From Chryseobacterium rhizoplanae (GTDB lineage Bacteria > Bacteroidota > Bacteroidia > Flavobacteriales > Weeksellaceae): a stretch of DNA of 64,000 nucleotides. Below are positions 9,484-17,962 of this stretch, piece by piece. Position 1 is the stretch's first letter, and each line of letters starts with the position of its first letter. The position numbers were made by a program, and so were the translations under genes. The notes beneath the pieces were generated by a model that saw nothing but the letters and a program-made list of their open reading frames with translations, had not been told where the DNA came from and ran no database searches. The stretch spans positions 144,566-208,565 of the forward strand of contig NZ_FXTC01000009.1 in assembly GCF_900182655.1 (NCBI RefSeq). The letters run 5' to 3'.

Positions 9484-9615
9484 ACTAAACAACCCCATTA
9501 AATCCATATAAAATTGATTCAAGGCCCTTCCTAGCACGTAATTTGCATCCCTTAATGCTCTTGGATATTTTAGTATCTTTAAGAGTAACAACCATTATTT
9601 AAAAATACAACACCT

Positions 9616-10728
9616 GTGATTAAAAATTTAGTATTCCTGACCCTATTCTGCGTTTTATTTTCCTGTACAACAACTGAGGCTCCAAAAGCCACTCCTGTTG
9701 ATAAAAAAGCCATTATTGATTCTACTGTTGCAGCTTTTCAGAAAACACTTTTAGAACAGCAGATTGATTCTACTTTTAAAAAGTACCATTTCAATGGAAG
9801 CATTGCCGTTTTTAAGGACACCATTCCCCTTTACAGAAGAGAAAACGGATATTCTGATTTTAAGAAGAAAACTAAAATTGACAGCAATACTATTTTTGCC
9901 ATAGGTTCGGTAAGCAAGCAGTTCACCGCTGTTTTGGTCTTACTTCAAATGGAACAGGGAAAACTGAATGTGACTGATAAAGTTTCAAAATACCTGAAGG
10001 AATTCCAGGGTAAAGAATATGAAAACATTACGATTCATCAATTATTAAATCATACTTCAGGATTGAATATAGTGGGAGGAAAGCTGATGTTTAAGAGCGG
10101 ATCCGACTTCTTCTACTCCAACGACGGATTCAATACTCTTGGAAAGATTGTGGAAAAAGTTTCCGGAAAGTCCTATGCTGAAAATGTTCAGGAACTCTTT
10201 AAAAGAGCAGGAATGAAACATTCTTCTACAGGAGACACTTTTAAAGGAAATAATTTTGCCAGTGCTTATCTGGGTACTCCTGCTAAATTTCAGGAAGTTC
10301 CCAATATGCCGAAAAGATTAGGCGGTGCAGAAATCGGAACTCCGGCTGGCGGAATATTATCTACCATTCAGGATCTTCATTCATGGAACAACGCTTTGTA
10401 TGGCGGAAAAATTTTAAAGCCTGAAACCCTGAAGTTATTCATGGCAAAAAGCGCAGAAAGACGCCATGCAATCTTTGGAAAAATGGGCTACGCTTATGGT
10501 ATCATGCTTAATATCGGGAAACCCAATTCTTATTTCCACAGCGGCTATATAAAAGGTTCTCCTTCATTAAATATCTATTATCCGGACACCAAAACTTCCG
10601 TAATCATCCTTTCTAATATTGCCGATGAAGAAAAAGGGAAAGGAGTGATCTTCAGACCTCATATTGAAGTAAAAAAGATCACAGATCATCTTGAGAATAC
10701 TCTTACACAGCTTAGATCACAACATTAG
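9616..10728 (+). CDS. Beta-lactamase-fold serine hydrolase, lipoprotein
   Basis: A 370-residue protein of the class C beta-lactamase / DD-peptidase family (Pfam Beta-lactamase). The serine-lysine pair is in SVSK at residues 98-101, the tyrosine motif is YSN at 167-169, and HSG at 308-310 stands where KTG is in true beta-lactamases. The N-terminus has a lipoprotein signal with lipobox LFSC, so it should be anchored in the envelope. HSG instead of KTG is common in esterases and peptidases of this fold, so antibiotic hydrolysis should not be assumed. The start is GTG; no in-frame ATG precedes the signal peptide. Confidence 0.82.
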   Translation: MIKNLVFLTLFCVLFSCTTTEAPKATPVDKKAIIDSTVAAFQKTLLEQQIDSTFKKYHFNGSIAVFKDTIPLYRRENGYSDFKKKTKIDSNTIFAIGSVSKQFTAVLVLLQMEQGKLNVTDKVSKYLKEFQGKEYENITIHQLLNHTSGLNIVGGKLMFKSGSDFFYSNDGFNTLGKIVEKVSGKSYAENVQELFKRAGMKHSSTGDTFKGNNFASAYLGTPAKFQEVPNMPKRLGGAEIGTPAGGILSTIQDLHSWNNALYGGKILKPETLKLFMAKSAERRHAIFGKMGYAYGIMLNIGKPNSYFHSGYIKGSPSLNIYYPDTKTSVIILSNIADEEKGKGVIFRPHIEVKKITDHLENTLTQLRSQH

Positions 10729-10744
10729 TTGAATGGTGTATTAT

Positions 10745-11464
10745 TTATGCGGGTTTAAGGAATTCCTGCATTTTCACCAAACTCTTTTTGTGTTCCATAA
10801 AATTGAATACAGCAAAAACAAGTGCCGTCTGCAGTATAAACGGCAAAATCAAGGTCACTAAAGTCAGAAAAACTTCAGAATGGTTGTGTTCTCTGAAAAA
10901 CTGATAAGCATAATTTCCGTTTTTCATGACAACCTGTGCCATTGAAGAAGCACATACAACCATCAATCCTATATTCTGTTGATACATTGTATAAAGGCTT
11001 TTCCCTTTATATTTAAAATCTGCTTTCAGGTATTTCCAGATCTTATAATTAAAAACCAATATCAATACTGAGCCCAATAAAAAAGACCCGTTAAGCAGTT
11101 TGAAAAACAGATTATAATGGTCCTGATTTTTTGCTATAAAAATCAACAATAAATTAATTATTAAAGCCAGCAGCCCTATCATTAGAGATTTTCTGAAAAG
11201 CCCGGCATATTTTTCCTGTATAATCCTCTTGGCAATCAAAGGGATTGCCGTTGGATAGAATAGCAGATAATTAACTAACTTAAATTCTCCATTCCAGGAT
11301 TCTTTTGTCTTTAAAAAAGCATCCTCGAAACTGATATTATCCTTATTCTGAAGATCTGAAATCTGACTGATCATATGATCTCTGATTTCTACCATAATAT
11401 CCAATGAAAGCTGCTGAGCGATCAGATAATCTGTAATTTTATTTTCCTGTTCTCCGGTTATCAT
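10745..11464 (-). CDS. Four-helix membrane protein co-expressed with a PadR regulator
   Basis: A 239-residue protein with a soluble, helical N-terminal 90 residues and four predicted membrane helices (about residues 95-112, 122-140, 165-182 and 198-220). Its ATG overlaps the stop of the upstream PadR gene by 4 bases, so the two are translationally coupled. Small membrane proteins paired with PadR regulators are common in Bacteroidetes, often with the N-terminal region acting as a DUF1700-like module. No enzyme motif is visible and the function is unknown. Confidence 0.7.
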   Translation of the reverse strand: MITGEQENKITDYLIAQQLSLDIMVEIRDHMISQISDLQNKDNISFEDAFLKTKESWNGEFKLVNYLLFYPTAIPLIAKRIIQEKYAGLFRKSLMIGLLALIINLLLIFIAKNQDHYNLFFKLLNGSFLLGSVLILVFNYKIWKYLKADFKYKGKSLYTMYQQNIGLMVVCASSMAQVVMKNGNYAYQFFREHNHSEVFLTLVTLILPFILQTALVFAVFNFMEHKKSLVKMQEFLKPA

Positions 11465-11784
11465 AAATTGAATATGGTTTGTAGGTTTAATAAGTAACTT
11501 TTCATCTCGGTTTCTTTTTCTGCCTGTTGTGTTTTTCCTTTTTCAGTCAGCAGATAATATTTCCGGTCTCTTCCGTTGATCTTCTGAATTTCAGAAATAA
11601 TCATCCCATCACTCTCCAGTTTGTGCAGCAATGGATAAAGTGCTCCTTCCGTCATTTCAAGCTCACCTTCTGTGAGTTCTTTCGCCCTTTGGGTAATCTG
11701 ATATCCATACATTTTAACTTCTTTGGAAAGAAGCTTCAAAATAATATTCTGCAGGGTACCTTTATAAAGACTATTCTTTTTCAT
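11461..11784 (-). CDS. PadR family transcriptional repressor
   Basis: A 107-residue winged-helix regulator starting MKKNSLYKGTLQNIILKLL. Typical PadR-s features are the YGYQI helix, the EGALYPLLHKLE recognition region and the GRDRKYYLLTEKG wing. A longer frame begins at a TTG at 11805, but that codon lies inside the TAnnTTTG promoter box, so the ATG at 11784 is the start. PadR-s proteins usually repress their own operon, which here includes the coupled membrane protein. An inverted repeat next to the promoter (11810-11830) is a plausible operator. The inducer is unknown. Confidence 0.88.
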   Translation of the reverse strand: MKKNSLYKGTLQNIILKLLSKEVKMYGYQITQRAKELTEGELEMTEGALYPLLHKLESDGMIISEIQKINGRDRKYYLLTEKGKTQQAEKETEMKSYLLNLQTIFNL

Positions 11785-11802
11785 AAAATGATTTATACCT
11801 TG

Positions 11803-11810
11803 CAAACATA
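11803..11810 (-). promoter_or_regulatory. TAnnTTTG promoter box of the padR operon
   Basis: The minus strand reads TATGTTTG, 18 bases before the ATG at 11784. It overlaps by one base the inverted repeat at 11810-11830. Confidence 0.6.
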
Positions 11811-11830
11811 TGCATAATTTTCTTATGTAT
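11810..11830. promoter_or_regulatory. Candidate PadR operator (inverted repeat)
   Basis: Half-sites ATGCATAA and TTATGTAT, separated by 5 bases, are complementary at 7 of 8 positions. The repeat lies between the -7 box of the padR operon and the divergent 2H phosphoesterase gene. Known PadR operators are ATGT/ACAT-type palindromes of this size. Confidence 0.45.
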
Positions 11831-11862
11831 ATAAATTTAATATAAAAATTTTAATTTGCTTT

Positions 11863-12387
11863 ATGAAAAAAATGTACTTCATAGCGATTTTTCCTCCTCG
11901 GAAGATTGTTGAAGAAATAAAAATATTTAAAGAAGACCTGGCAATGAATTATGCCAATTCCAAGGCTTTGAAAAATGAAGCCCATATTACACTATTTCCT
12001 CCCTTTTCCAGGGAAATTGAACTGGAGGATGATATTCATGATGCTTTTCAAAAGATCAATACAGAAATCACACCATTTGAAGTAGAACTGGATGGCTTTG
12101 GAAGCTTTGCTAATCCTAAAAACCCTGTACTCTATATTCAGCCGAAAGAAAATATTCATTTAACCGCGCTTTATCTTAGAGTAAAAGAGTATTTTAATTT
12201 TGCCCTGTATTCTTTTAACCCTCATGTAACTGTAGGATTCAGAGATCTGAGTTGGGAAAATTATCTTAAAGCCTGGAAAAAATATGAAACAAAGGAATAC
12301 AAAACTAAGTTCTTAGTCGATAAAATAATTCTTCTCCGTCACGATGGACAATGGATACCCATAGCAGAGAAAAAACTGGAAAAATAA
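11863..12387 (+). CDS. 2H phosphoesterase (2'-5' RNA ligase family)
   Basis: A 174-residue cytosolic protein of the 2H superfamily. The two catalytic histidine motifs are HITL at residues 41-44 and HVTV at 121-124, with the usual spacing of about 80 residues. Members hydrolyse or ligate 2',3'-cyclic phosphates on RNA or nucleotides. The sequence does not show which reaction applies. It is divergent from padR and may share its control region. Confidence 0.83.
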   Translation: MKKMYFIAIFPPRKIVEEIKIFKEDLAMNYANSKALKNEAHITLFPPFSREIELEDDIHDAFQKINTEITPFEVELDGFGSFANPKNPVLYIQPKENIHLTALYLRVKEYFNFALYSFNPHVTVGFRDLSWENYLKAWKKYETKEYKTKFLVDKIILLRHDGQWIPIAEKKLEK

Positions 12388-12410
12388 AACCGGCTGCTGG
12401 AGCCGGTTTT
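12386..12410. terminator. Bidirectional terminator
   Basis: A 10-bp perfect stem (AAAACCGGCT with AGCCGGTTTT) and 5-base loop, between the convergent 2H phosphoesterase and M64 protease genes. Confidence 0.85.
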
Positions 12411-12417
12411 GTTCAAT

Positions 12418-13776
12418 TTATTCTTTTATGATCTTTTGAGAAAGAATCAGGTTTTTATTTTCTTTTACATTCAGCAGATATGTACCTGTCGGAAAGTTTT
12501 TAATATCAATCTTAATTCCGGCATCTTTAAATTCAAATCTTGATGGAATCAGTTTTCCCGAAGTATCATAGATTTCTACTTTTACATCTTTTGAAAAATC
12601 CTGTTTTCCTTTAATGAAAAATTCTCCGTCTGTAGGGTTCGGATAAACACTGAAACGTCTTTCTTCAGCTTTTACTTCTGAAAGTTTAAGGGTAGATTTA
12701 CTCAGTGTCCATGAAACCGTAGTAACATGCAGAGTGCTGTGGTTATCAACTTTCAAAAGCGGATTATTATCCACTACGGACAATGTTAATGTATTATTTC
12801 CATTGTTCAATTGGGCAGGAGTAATGGTAACGCTGCTCCCTGTTGATCCAAGCGTTGTTCCGTTCAAGATCCAGGTATTGACTAAAGTATTAGGATTGGG
12901 AAGAATTTCAGTAGCTGCAAAAGTAACATTAGATGTAGCATCTACAGTCGTATTATTGGCAGGTGTATAGGAATCTATAGGAGAAACTAAACTATGGATT
13001 TTTTCGATAATTGCCTCTTTACATACGGAGCAGAACTGCTGGTTCAGATACCTCATCTCACAACTCTGATGCGGACGGAACCAGCTAGGACTTTCAGCAT
13101 GAGCATACACTCCTACTCCATTCAATCCTACCCAATTTTTCCATTTGATCGTTGCAGGATTGGAATTCTGTGTTTTATTAGGAGATTCCAGTGAACCTGA
13201 GAACCAATATTCATCTGCCAACTTTCCAAAAGAGTGTCCCAGCTCATGCACTACAATTTCATTTGAAGATCCGTTTAATGAAGCAAAAGCATAAGTTCCT
13301 CCACAGCCTCCATATTCTGTAGAATTCCCCAAGATATAAGTAATATCATAATCAGGAATATTCGCAGCCAGTACCTGACCTACTTTATTGGTTGTATTAC
13401 TATATATACATCTGTGAACTCCAACATCGAATGTTGAGCCCAGATAATTGTTCGGATTGGTAACCGGGATTACAGGTTCAGTAACATCCGTTGCTGTGCC
13501 CGGATGTTTCACCCCTGATTCTGTGGAAATCACTTTTACGGCATAAGCATTAAAGTAATTTTTATATTCCGTATAGGGACTCTTTGTAAAAAGATAATTG
13601 ACCGTATTCTGAGCTGATGTTGTAAAAGCAGTTTGCTGTGCAGCAGTGAATCCGTCTCCTAAAACAGCAATAATAATCCTTTTGCTGTTGTCTCCGTTCT
13701 GTAAAAGCGGAACAGTATCGAATGTCTGGGCAAAGCAGCTGCTACCAACTAAAAGGGATAATAAAACTTTTTTCAT
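12418..13776 (-). CDS. M64 family zinc metallopeptidase, T9SS cargo
   Basis: A 452-residue secreted protease. An N-terminal signal peptide ends near residue 16 (CFA-Q). The zinc motif HELGHSFGKLADE is at residues 177-189, with ligands His177 and His181 and catalytic Glu178, as in IgA-peptidase-like M64 enzymes. A short Ig-like segment follows (about 265-350). The last 75 residues, starting near VYPNPTDGEF, form a type A T9SS sorting domain, so the protein should pass through the type IX system and be attached or released at the surface. It lies 2 bases downstream of a small exported protein with which it forms an operon. Confidence 0.88.
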   Translation of the reverse strand: MKKVLLSLLVGSSCFAQTFDTVPLLQNGDNSKRIIIAVLGDGFTAAQQTAFTTSAQNTVNYLFTKSPYTEYKNYFNAYAVKVISTESGVKHPGTATDVTEPVIPVTNPNNYLGSTFDVGVHRCIYSNTTNKVGQVLAANIPDYDITYILGNSTEYGGCGGTYAFASLNGSSNEIVVHELGHSFGKLADEYWFSGSLESPNKTQNSNPATIKWKNWVGLNGVGVYAHAESPSWFRPHQSCEMRYLNQQFCSVCKEAIIEKIHSLVSPIDSYTPANNTTVDATSNVTFAATEILPNPNTLVNTWILNGTTLGSTGSSVTITPAQLNNGNNTLTLSVVDNNPLLKVDNHSTLHVTTVSWTLSKSTLKLSEVKAEERRFSVYPNPTDGEFFIKGKQDFSKDVKVEIYDTSGKLIPSRFEFKDAGIKIDIKNFPTGTYLLNVKENKNLILSQKIIKE

Positions 13777-13778
13777 AA

Positions 13779-14270
13779 TTATAGTTTTTTGGTGAATAAT
13801 AGTTGTGCTCCATCATCGGTTGCCTTTTCAACCTTTACCGTCTGAACATTTTCAGAATAGGAAAAGCGGGCACTGAATTCCGTGCTTTGAAGGGAAGCTT
13901 TATGTCTGGAAATCCCTTCTTTTTCGTATACTTCCAATTCAGGGTTAAAAGGATCTTTCACAAGCTGTCTGGCAACTTCTTTTCCGTCAGACCCTGTCAG
14001 CGTAATAATAAAGTCTCCTTTATGAGCATCACTTCTTTCGAAGGAAGAAATCTGCTTCAGTCTGCCATCCGTAATTTTGCTGTTCTGAAGAGTAATTTTT
14101 GCATTTCCGGATTGATCTTTATCTGCCTTGAAAAACAAATAAATAATACGCTCGCCTTTTCTTGTCACAGTTTCAGAAAGCGATTGCCTTTTTTGTGTTA
14201 ATCCGTTCTCTTTCTGAAAGCTACAGAACAGAAAAACAGGAACAATGAGTACATTAAATACATTTTTCAT
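13779..14270 (-). CDS. Exported protein encoded with the M64 peptidase
   Basis: A 163-residue protein from MKNVFNVLIV, with a hydrophobic export signal and a Cys at the end of it (FLFCS), so it could be a lipoprotein although the lipobox is poor. The mature part is polar and beta-rich. It ends 2 bases before the M64 peptidase gene. In other Bacteroidetes an N-terminal beta-sandwich domain (M64_N) is fused to this peptidase; this separate protein may be its counterpart, for example a chaperone or inhibitor. That is inference. Upstream, TAAAGGTA at 14284-14291 is a near match to the -7 box on the minus strand. Confidence 0.65.
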   Translation of the reverse strand: MKNVFNVLIVPVFLFCSFQKENGLTQKRQSLSETVTRKGERIIYLFFKADKDQSGNAKITLQNSKITDGRLKQISSFERSDAHKGDFIITLTGSDGKEVARQLVKDPFNPELEVYEKEGISRHKASLQSTEFSARFSYSENVQTVKVEKATDDGAQLLFTKKL

Positions 14271-14359
14271 AATCATTTTTGTTTAAAGGTACTAAAGTTT
14301 TAAATATAAATGAAAGTCATTTCCAATACTTTTTCACTCTTAAAAAACTTAGAAAGTCC

Positions 14360-14367
14360 TATCTTTG
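14360..14367 (+). promoter_or_regulatory. TAnnTTTG promoter box for ruvC
   Basis: TATCTTTG matches the consensus exactly and ends only 5 bases before the ruvC ATG at 14373, so the mRNA should be almost leaderless. Confidence 0.5.
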
Positions 14368-14372
14368 AGGCA

Positions 14373-14927
14373 ATGATTTCAGAGAAAATAATTTTAGGTA
14401 TTGACCCGGGAACAACTGTGATGGGGTTTGGCATTATCTCCGTAAAAAAAGGAAAAATGGAGATGGTTTCTATTCATGAACTGATCTTAAAAAAGTATCC
14501 CAATCACGAAACAAAGCTCAAATATATTTTTGAAAGAACGCTGTCTCTTATCGATGAGTTTCATCCTGATGAAGTAGCTCTTGAAGCGCCTTTCTTTGGA
14601 AAAAACGTACAGAGTATGCTTAAACTTGGCCGCGCACAGGGAGTGGCCATGGCTGCCAGCCTTTACCGAAATATTCCTATCACCGAATATTCTCCGAAAA
14701 AGATCAAAATGGCCATCACAGGAAACGGAAATGCCAGTAAAGAACAGGTAGCGGGGATGCTTCAGAATCTTCTTAATTTAAAAGAGTTCCCTACCAAATA
14801 TCTGGATGCTTCCGACGGGCTTGCCGTTGCGGTATGCCATCATTTTAATTCCGGAACTATAACGGATACTAAATCCTATACCGGATGGGAAAGCTTTTTG
14901 AAGCAGAATCCGGATAGATTGAAATAA
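14373..14927 (+). CDS. ruvC: Holliday junction resolvase RuvC
   Basis: A 184-residue RNase H-fold endonuclease that cuts four-way DNA junctions together with RuvAB. The four acidic catalytic positions fit Asp11 (GIDPGTT), Glu71 (ALEAPFF), Asp145 and Asp148 (YLDASDGLAVAV). Its length equals that of the family. The frame is open for 21 further codons upstream, but those residues do not belong to RuvC and the promoter box at 14360-14367 lies inside them, so the start is at 14373. No other ruv gene is nearby. Confidence 0.93.
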   Translation: MISEKIILGIDPGTTVMGFGIISVKKGKMEMVSIHELILKKYPNHETKLKYIFERTLSLIDEFHPDEVALEAPFFGKNVQSMLKLGRAQGVAMAASLYRNIPITEYSPKKIKMAITGNGNASKEQVAGMLQNLLNLKEFPTKYLDASDGLAVAVCHHFNSGTITDTKSYTGWESFLKQNPDRLK

Positions 14928-15054
14928 TTTTGGCTTTTCTTATATTCTTTCAAACTACTGTTTTAAACCACTAAAAAACAATATTTTACAAAAACACACA
15001 TAATTACTTGGTAAAACATAATACTATCTTTTACATTGGTATGATTTTTAGTAC

Positions 15055-15062
15055 TACCTTTG
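15055..15062 (+). promoter_or_regulatory. TAnnTTTG promoter box for the DUF4407 gene
   Basis: TACCTTTG is an exact match; a TTG lies at 15036-15038, 16 bases upstream. The ATG at 15078 follows 15 bases after the box. Confidence 0.6.
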
Positions 15063-15077
15063 TATAAATTTTCAGTT

Positions 15078-16148
15078 ATGAAAACAAACCAACAAACTAT
15101 AAATCAAGGGACTCATAAAATAAACTGGTTCCAAAAGTTTCTGATGGTATGTTCCGGCGGGAACATCCATATCTTAAGAAAGACTCCGAGTGAATGGAAT
15201 AAGTTTTCCGGAATTGGGGGGATTGTACTTTTTACTGCAGTATTCGCCACTTTGTCTGCAGGCTATGCGATGTATACGGTATTCGACAATATCTGGGTTT
15301 CCATAGGATTTGGAATTCTTTGGGGGCTGATGATCTTTAATCTTGACCGTTATATTGTTTCTTCGATTAAAAAAACAGGAACCTGGTGGAATCAGATTCT
15401 GATGGCTATTCCCCGTCTTATCCTTGCTACATTTTTAGGGATTATTATTTCAAAACCATTAGAGCTTAAAATTTTCGAGAAAGAGGTAAATAAACAGTTG
15501 AATACAATCATCCAAAGGAATAAAAAACAGCTTCAGGGTGAAATGAACGGAAGGATTCTTCAGCAGAGCGGGCCTTTTGAAACCGAAAAACAACAGATTT
15601 CAGGAAAAGTAGCACAGTATCAGAAAGCCTATGATTCCGCATCAGTAGAACTTGAAAAGGAAATTCTGGGGAAACAGTCGGGCTTAACCAGTGGAAAAGA
15701 AGGTTACGGACCGAATGCAAAACGTAAACAGGAATTAAAAGAGCAGCGCAGACAGGATCTTGAAAATTATCAAAAGCAAGCTGCTCCCAGACTGGAATAT
15801 CTGGATAAAGAAATATCCAAGGTATATACGAACCTTGAAACCGAAAGAAAATCTACAGAGACTTTTGAGGATAAATTCAACGGATTTGCAGCAAGGCTTC
15901 AGGCATTGGATGAATTAGGTAAAAATTCGGCAATTATAGGATTAGCAGCAGCTTTTATTATGGGCTTGTTTATCTGTCTTGAGATATCTCCGGTTCTGGT
16001 AAAATTAATTTCTCAAATAGGGCCTTATGACTATCTTTTAGAAAAAACAGAAAATGATTTCAGATTGTATTCCAAAGAGAAAATTGAAAAGGGAAATGCT
16101 TTGACCGATTTCAGGATTGAAAATTTTAAGGATAATTTGAAAAATTAA
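15078..16148 (+). CDS. DUF4407 membrane protein
   Basis: A 356-residue inner-membrane protein. Three hydrophobic helices lie at about residues 40-60, 62-82 and 105-125 and a fourth at about 280-300. Between them is a charged, helical region of roughly 140 residues rich in Glu, Lys and Gln, probably a coiled coil. The motif FNLDRYIVSSIKK after the second helix is the hallmark of DUF4407, a family widespread in Bacteroidetes whose function is not known. The start at 15078 follows the promoter box, whereas the longer frame begins inside it. It is a single-gene unit closed by a strong terminator. Confidence 0.85.
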   Translation: MKTNQQTINQGTHKINWFQKFLMVCSGGNIHILRKTPSEWNKFSGIGGIVLFTAVFATLSAGYAMYTVFDNIWVSIGFGILWGLMIFNLDRYIVSSIKKTGTWWNQILMAIPRLILATFLGIIISKPLELKIFEKEVNKQLNTIIQRNKKQLQGEMNGRILQQSGPFETEKQQISGKVAQYQKAYDSASVELEKEILGKQSGLTSGKEGYGPNAKRKQELKEQRRQDLENYQKQAAPRLEYLDKEISKVYTNLETERKSTETFEDKFNGFAARLQALDELGKNSAIIGLAAAFIMGLFICLEISPVLVKLISQIGPYDYLLEKTENDFRLYSKEKIEKGNALTDFRIENFKDNLKN

Positions 16149-16228
16149 AATAATAATTCATTATGTCATCCACTTCTAAACATTAGAGAAAAAATCTATA
16201 ATAATTAATTTTTTAATAAATAAAATCT

Positions 16229-16259
16229 AACCTTTCGTTATATAACGAAAGGTTTTTCT
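16229..16259 (+). terminator. Terminator after the DUF4407 gene
   Basis: A 26-base palindrome, AACCTTTCGTT on the left arm and AACGAAAGGTT on the right, followed by TTTCTTTT. Confidence 0.85.
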
Positions 16260-16321
16260 TTTAATTAAGTGTTTTGTGTAAAATATTTTCTAATTTTATA
16301 CTACTTAAAATTCTTGCTATC

Positions 16322-16915
16322 ATGAAAAACTTAATTTTTGCATGTACACTGCTAATCTGCAGTGCATTTGCTCCTGCCTTAAAAGCTCAGGCATCAGAAC
16401 CTTTTTTAGGGCAAATAGCCTTTGTACCTTATAATTTTGCTCCAAAATACTGGGCAGAATGTAATGGGCAGATCCTGCCTATCGCTCAAAATCAAGCACT
16501 TTTTTCATTGCTAGGAACCACTTACGGAGGAAACGGAACCACTACATTTGCCTTACCTGATATGAGAGGAAGAGTACTTGTTCATAACGGACAAGCTCCG
16601 GGAGGGGCAACGAACTATACTATGGGAGAAACCGGCGGAGCTGAAAGTGTAACATTACTGATAACACAGATGCCAGCCCATAATCACACAATAAATGCAG
16701 TAACAGCGGAAGGAAATCAAAACTCACCTACCAACAGCCTTCCGGCGGACACAAAAGTTCTTGACAAAGAATATTCCGATGCAGCTGCTAATACTACGAT
16801 GAAAAGCACAATGGTAGGAAATACAGGAGGAAATCAACCTCATGAAAACAGACCTCCTTTTATTACCCTGAAATGCATCATTGCATTGGCAGGAGTCTTT
16901 CCATCACAAAATTAA
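16322..16915 (+). CDS. Secreted phage tail collar domain protein (MdpB-like)
   Basis: A 197-residue protein with a clear signal peptide (cleavage near ALKAQ-A, residue 23). The mature part is a tail-collar / microcystin-dependent-protein fold: EPFLGQIAFVPYNFAPKYWAEC, the LFSLLGTTYGGNGTTTF loop, LPDMRGR, MPAHNHT and the C-terminal NRPPFITLKCIIAL. The same fold ends phage tail fibres, but the export signal and the absence of any phage gene nearby show a cell-surface or secreted use. Five bases separate it from a T9SS cargo protein, so the two are probably one operon. Its biological role in Bacteroidetes is unknown. Confidence 0.85.
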   Translation: MKNLIFACTLLICSAFAPALKAQASEPFLGQIAFVPYNFAPKYWAECNGQILPIAQNQALFSLLGTTYGGNGTTTFALPDMRGRVLVHNGQAPGGATNYTMGETGGAESVTLLITQMPAHNHTINAVTAEGNQNSPTNSLPADTKVLDKEYSDAAANTTMKSTMVGNTGGNQPHENRPPFITLKCIIALAGVFPSQN

Positions 16916-16920
16916 TAGTT

Positions 16921-17613
16921 ATGAAAATTCTTTACGTATTATGTCTTGCTATGGGAAGCTCAGCTTTTACGCAGACAATAACTTTTAGTGGATGTCCTAA
17001 TCTGTTTAGTAGCCCGCCTAATACTTATGTTTTTAACAAAACAGGAGTAGATGCTTTTAGTAAGAACATCTATATGACTACTCCTATTGATGGTGGACAG
17101 GATTGTAGTGGATTGGGTACCTGTGAATTTAAAATCCAATGGAATAATACCCTTACCAGATGGGAATTTCTTGGTGATGAAGGAAACGGAACTTTTACCA
17201 CTCCCTATCTGATTTATTATAATTCAACAGGAAATAATTCTGTTCCGATACCTCCAGGTAATAGTATTGGAACCTGGGTTGAAAATACCACAATGACAAA
17301 CGGGCAATGCGGCGGAAACCTTACCGCGGTAAATTCTACCATGACAGGTGATGTACAGACCACAACATTGGGAATTTCAGATCTTTCTAAAAATAAAATC
17401 CAGATCTTCCCTAATCCTGTAACAGATTTTATTCGTATTTCCGGCATTGAGGACGGGTTATCTATTCAAATTTACAATATGGATGGACGTCTTATAAAAT
17501 CTGAAATGTTTGATTCAAAGATTGATGTCTCACAACTTGTTCCAGGTGGTTATATATTAAAAATAAATACCCGGAATTTTCAAACTCATCAATTTAAATT
17601 TGTAAAAAAATAA
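16921..17613 (+). CDS. Secreted protein with T9SS C-terminal sorting domain
   Basis: A 230-residue protein with signal peptide (MKILYVLCLAMGSSAFTQ) and a type A T9SS sorting domain over the last 75 residues (IQIFPNPVTDFIRISG to the terminal KFVKK). The central 130 residues are rich in Gly, Asn and Thr, have several cysteines and show no known domain. It starts 5 bases after the tail-collar gene. An interaction of the two secreted products is possible but not shown. Confidence 0.75.
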   Translation: MKILYVLCLAMGSSAFTQTITFSGCPNLFSSPPNTYVFNKTGVDAFSKNIYMTTPIDGGQDCSGLGTCEFKIQWNNTLTRWEFLGDEGNGTFTTPYLIYYNSTGNNSVPIPPGNSIGTWVENTTMTNGQCGGNLTAVNSTMTGDVQTTTLGISDLSKNKIQIFPNPVTDFIRISGIEDGLSIQIYNMDGRLIKSEMFDSKIDVSQLVPGGYILKINTRNFQTHQFKFVKK

Positions 17614-17710
17614 TCTGCTCTTTAAAAAAAACAGATCTTTGAAGCTTTCGGAATTTCCGGGAGCTTCTATTCTTTCCTGACAAGGAACATTTTTTGTATG
17701 AACGTCTAAC

Positions 17711-17908
17711 ATGCCTTCAAGTGTTGTACATCATTTCATCTATTTCCCAGATACTGAAATATTAAGAATTATATATCAGTCAGGAGCGGTTTATGATTAT
17801 CTTAAAGTACCACCTGACATTATTGAAAAGTTTAAGGAGGCAAGATCCAAAGGGCAATTTTTAAATAAAGTGATCAAGCCTAAATTTAAATACCGTAAAA
17901 TTGAATAA
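17711..17908 (+). CDS. KTSC domain protein
   Basis: A 65-residue protein made up entirely of a KTSC domain: LRIIYQSGAVYDYLKVP, the KEARSKGQFLNKVIKPKF segment and a terminal Tyr-Arg-Lys. The domain is named after a lysyl-tRNA-synthetase-associated occurrence and is often found alone in bacteria; its function is not settled. It has a start ATG at 17711 and is followed by a strong bidirectional terminator. Confidence 0.75.
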   Translation: MPSSVVHHFIYFPDTEILRIIYQSGAVYDYLKVPPDIIEKFKEARSKGQFLNKVIKPKFKYRKIE

Positions 17909-17910
17909 AA

Positions 17911-17938
17911 AAATGTCTCCATCGAAATGGAGACATTT
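17911..17938. terminator. Bidirectional terminator
   Basis: A 12-bp perfect stem (AAATGTCTCCAT with ATGGAGACATTT) with a CGAA tetraloop, between the convergent KTSC and M43 protease genes. Confidence 0.88.
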
Positions 17939-17962
17939 ATAATATATTAAAATTGAATCAAT

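Noticed and set aside
9616..10728. A possible antibiotic-resistance beta-lactamase.
   Set aside because: It has HSG in place of the KTG motif and is a lipoprotein of the broad serine-hydrolase group; resistance cannot be claimed from sequence.
16322..16915. Tail-collar protein as a sign of a prophage.
   Set aside because: It has a signal peptide, and no capsid, portal, terminase, integrase or lysis gene lies nearby.
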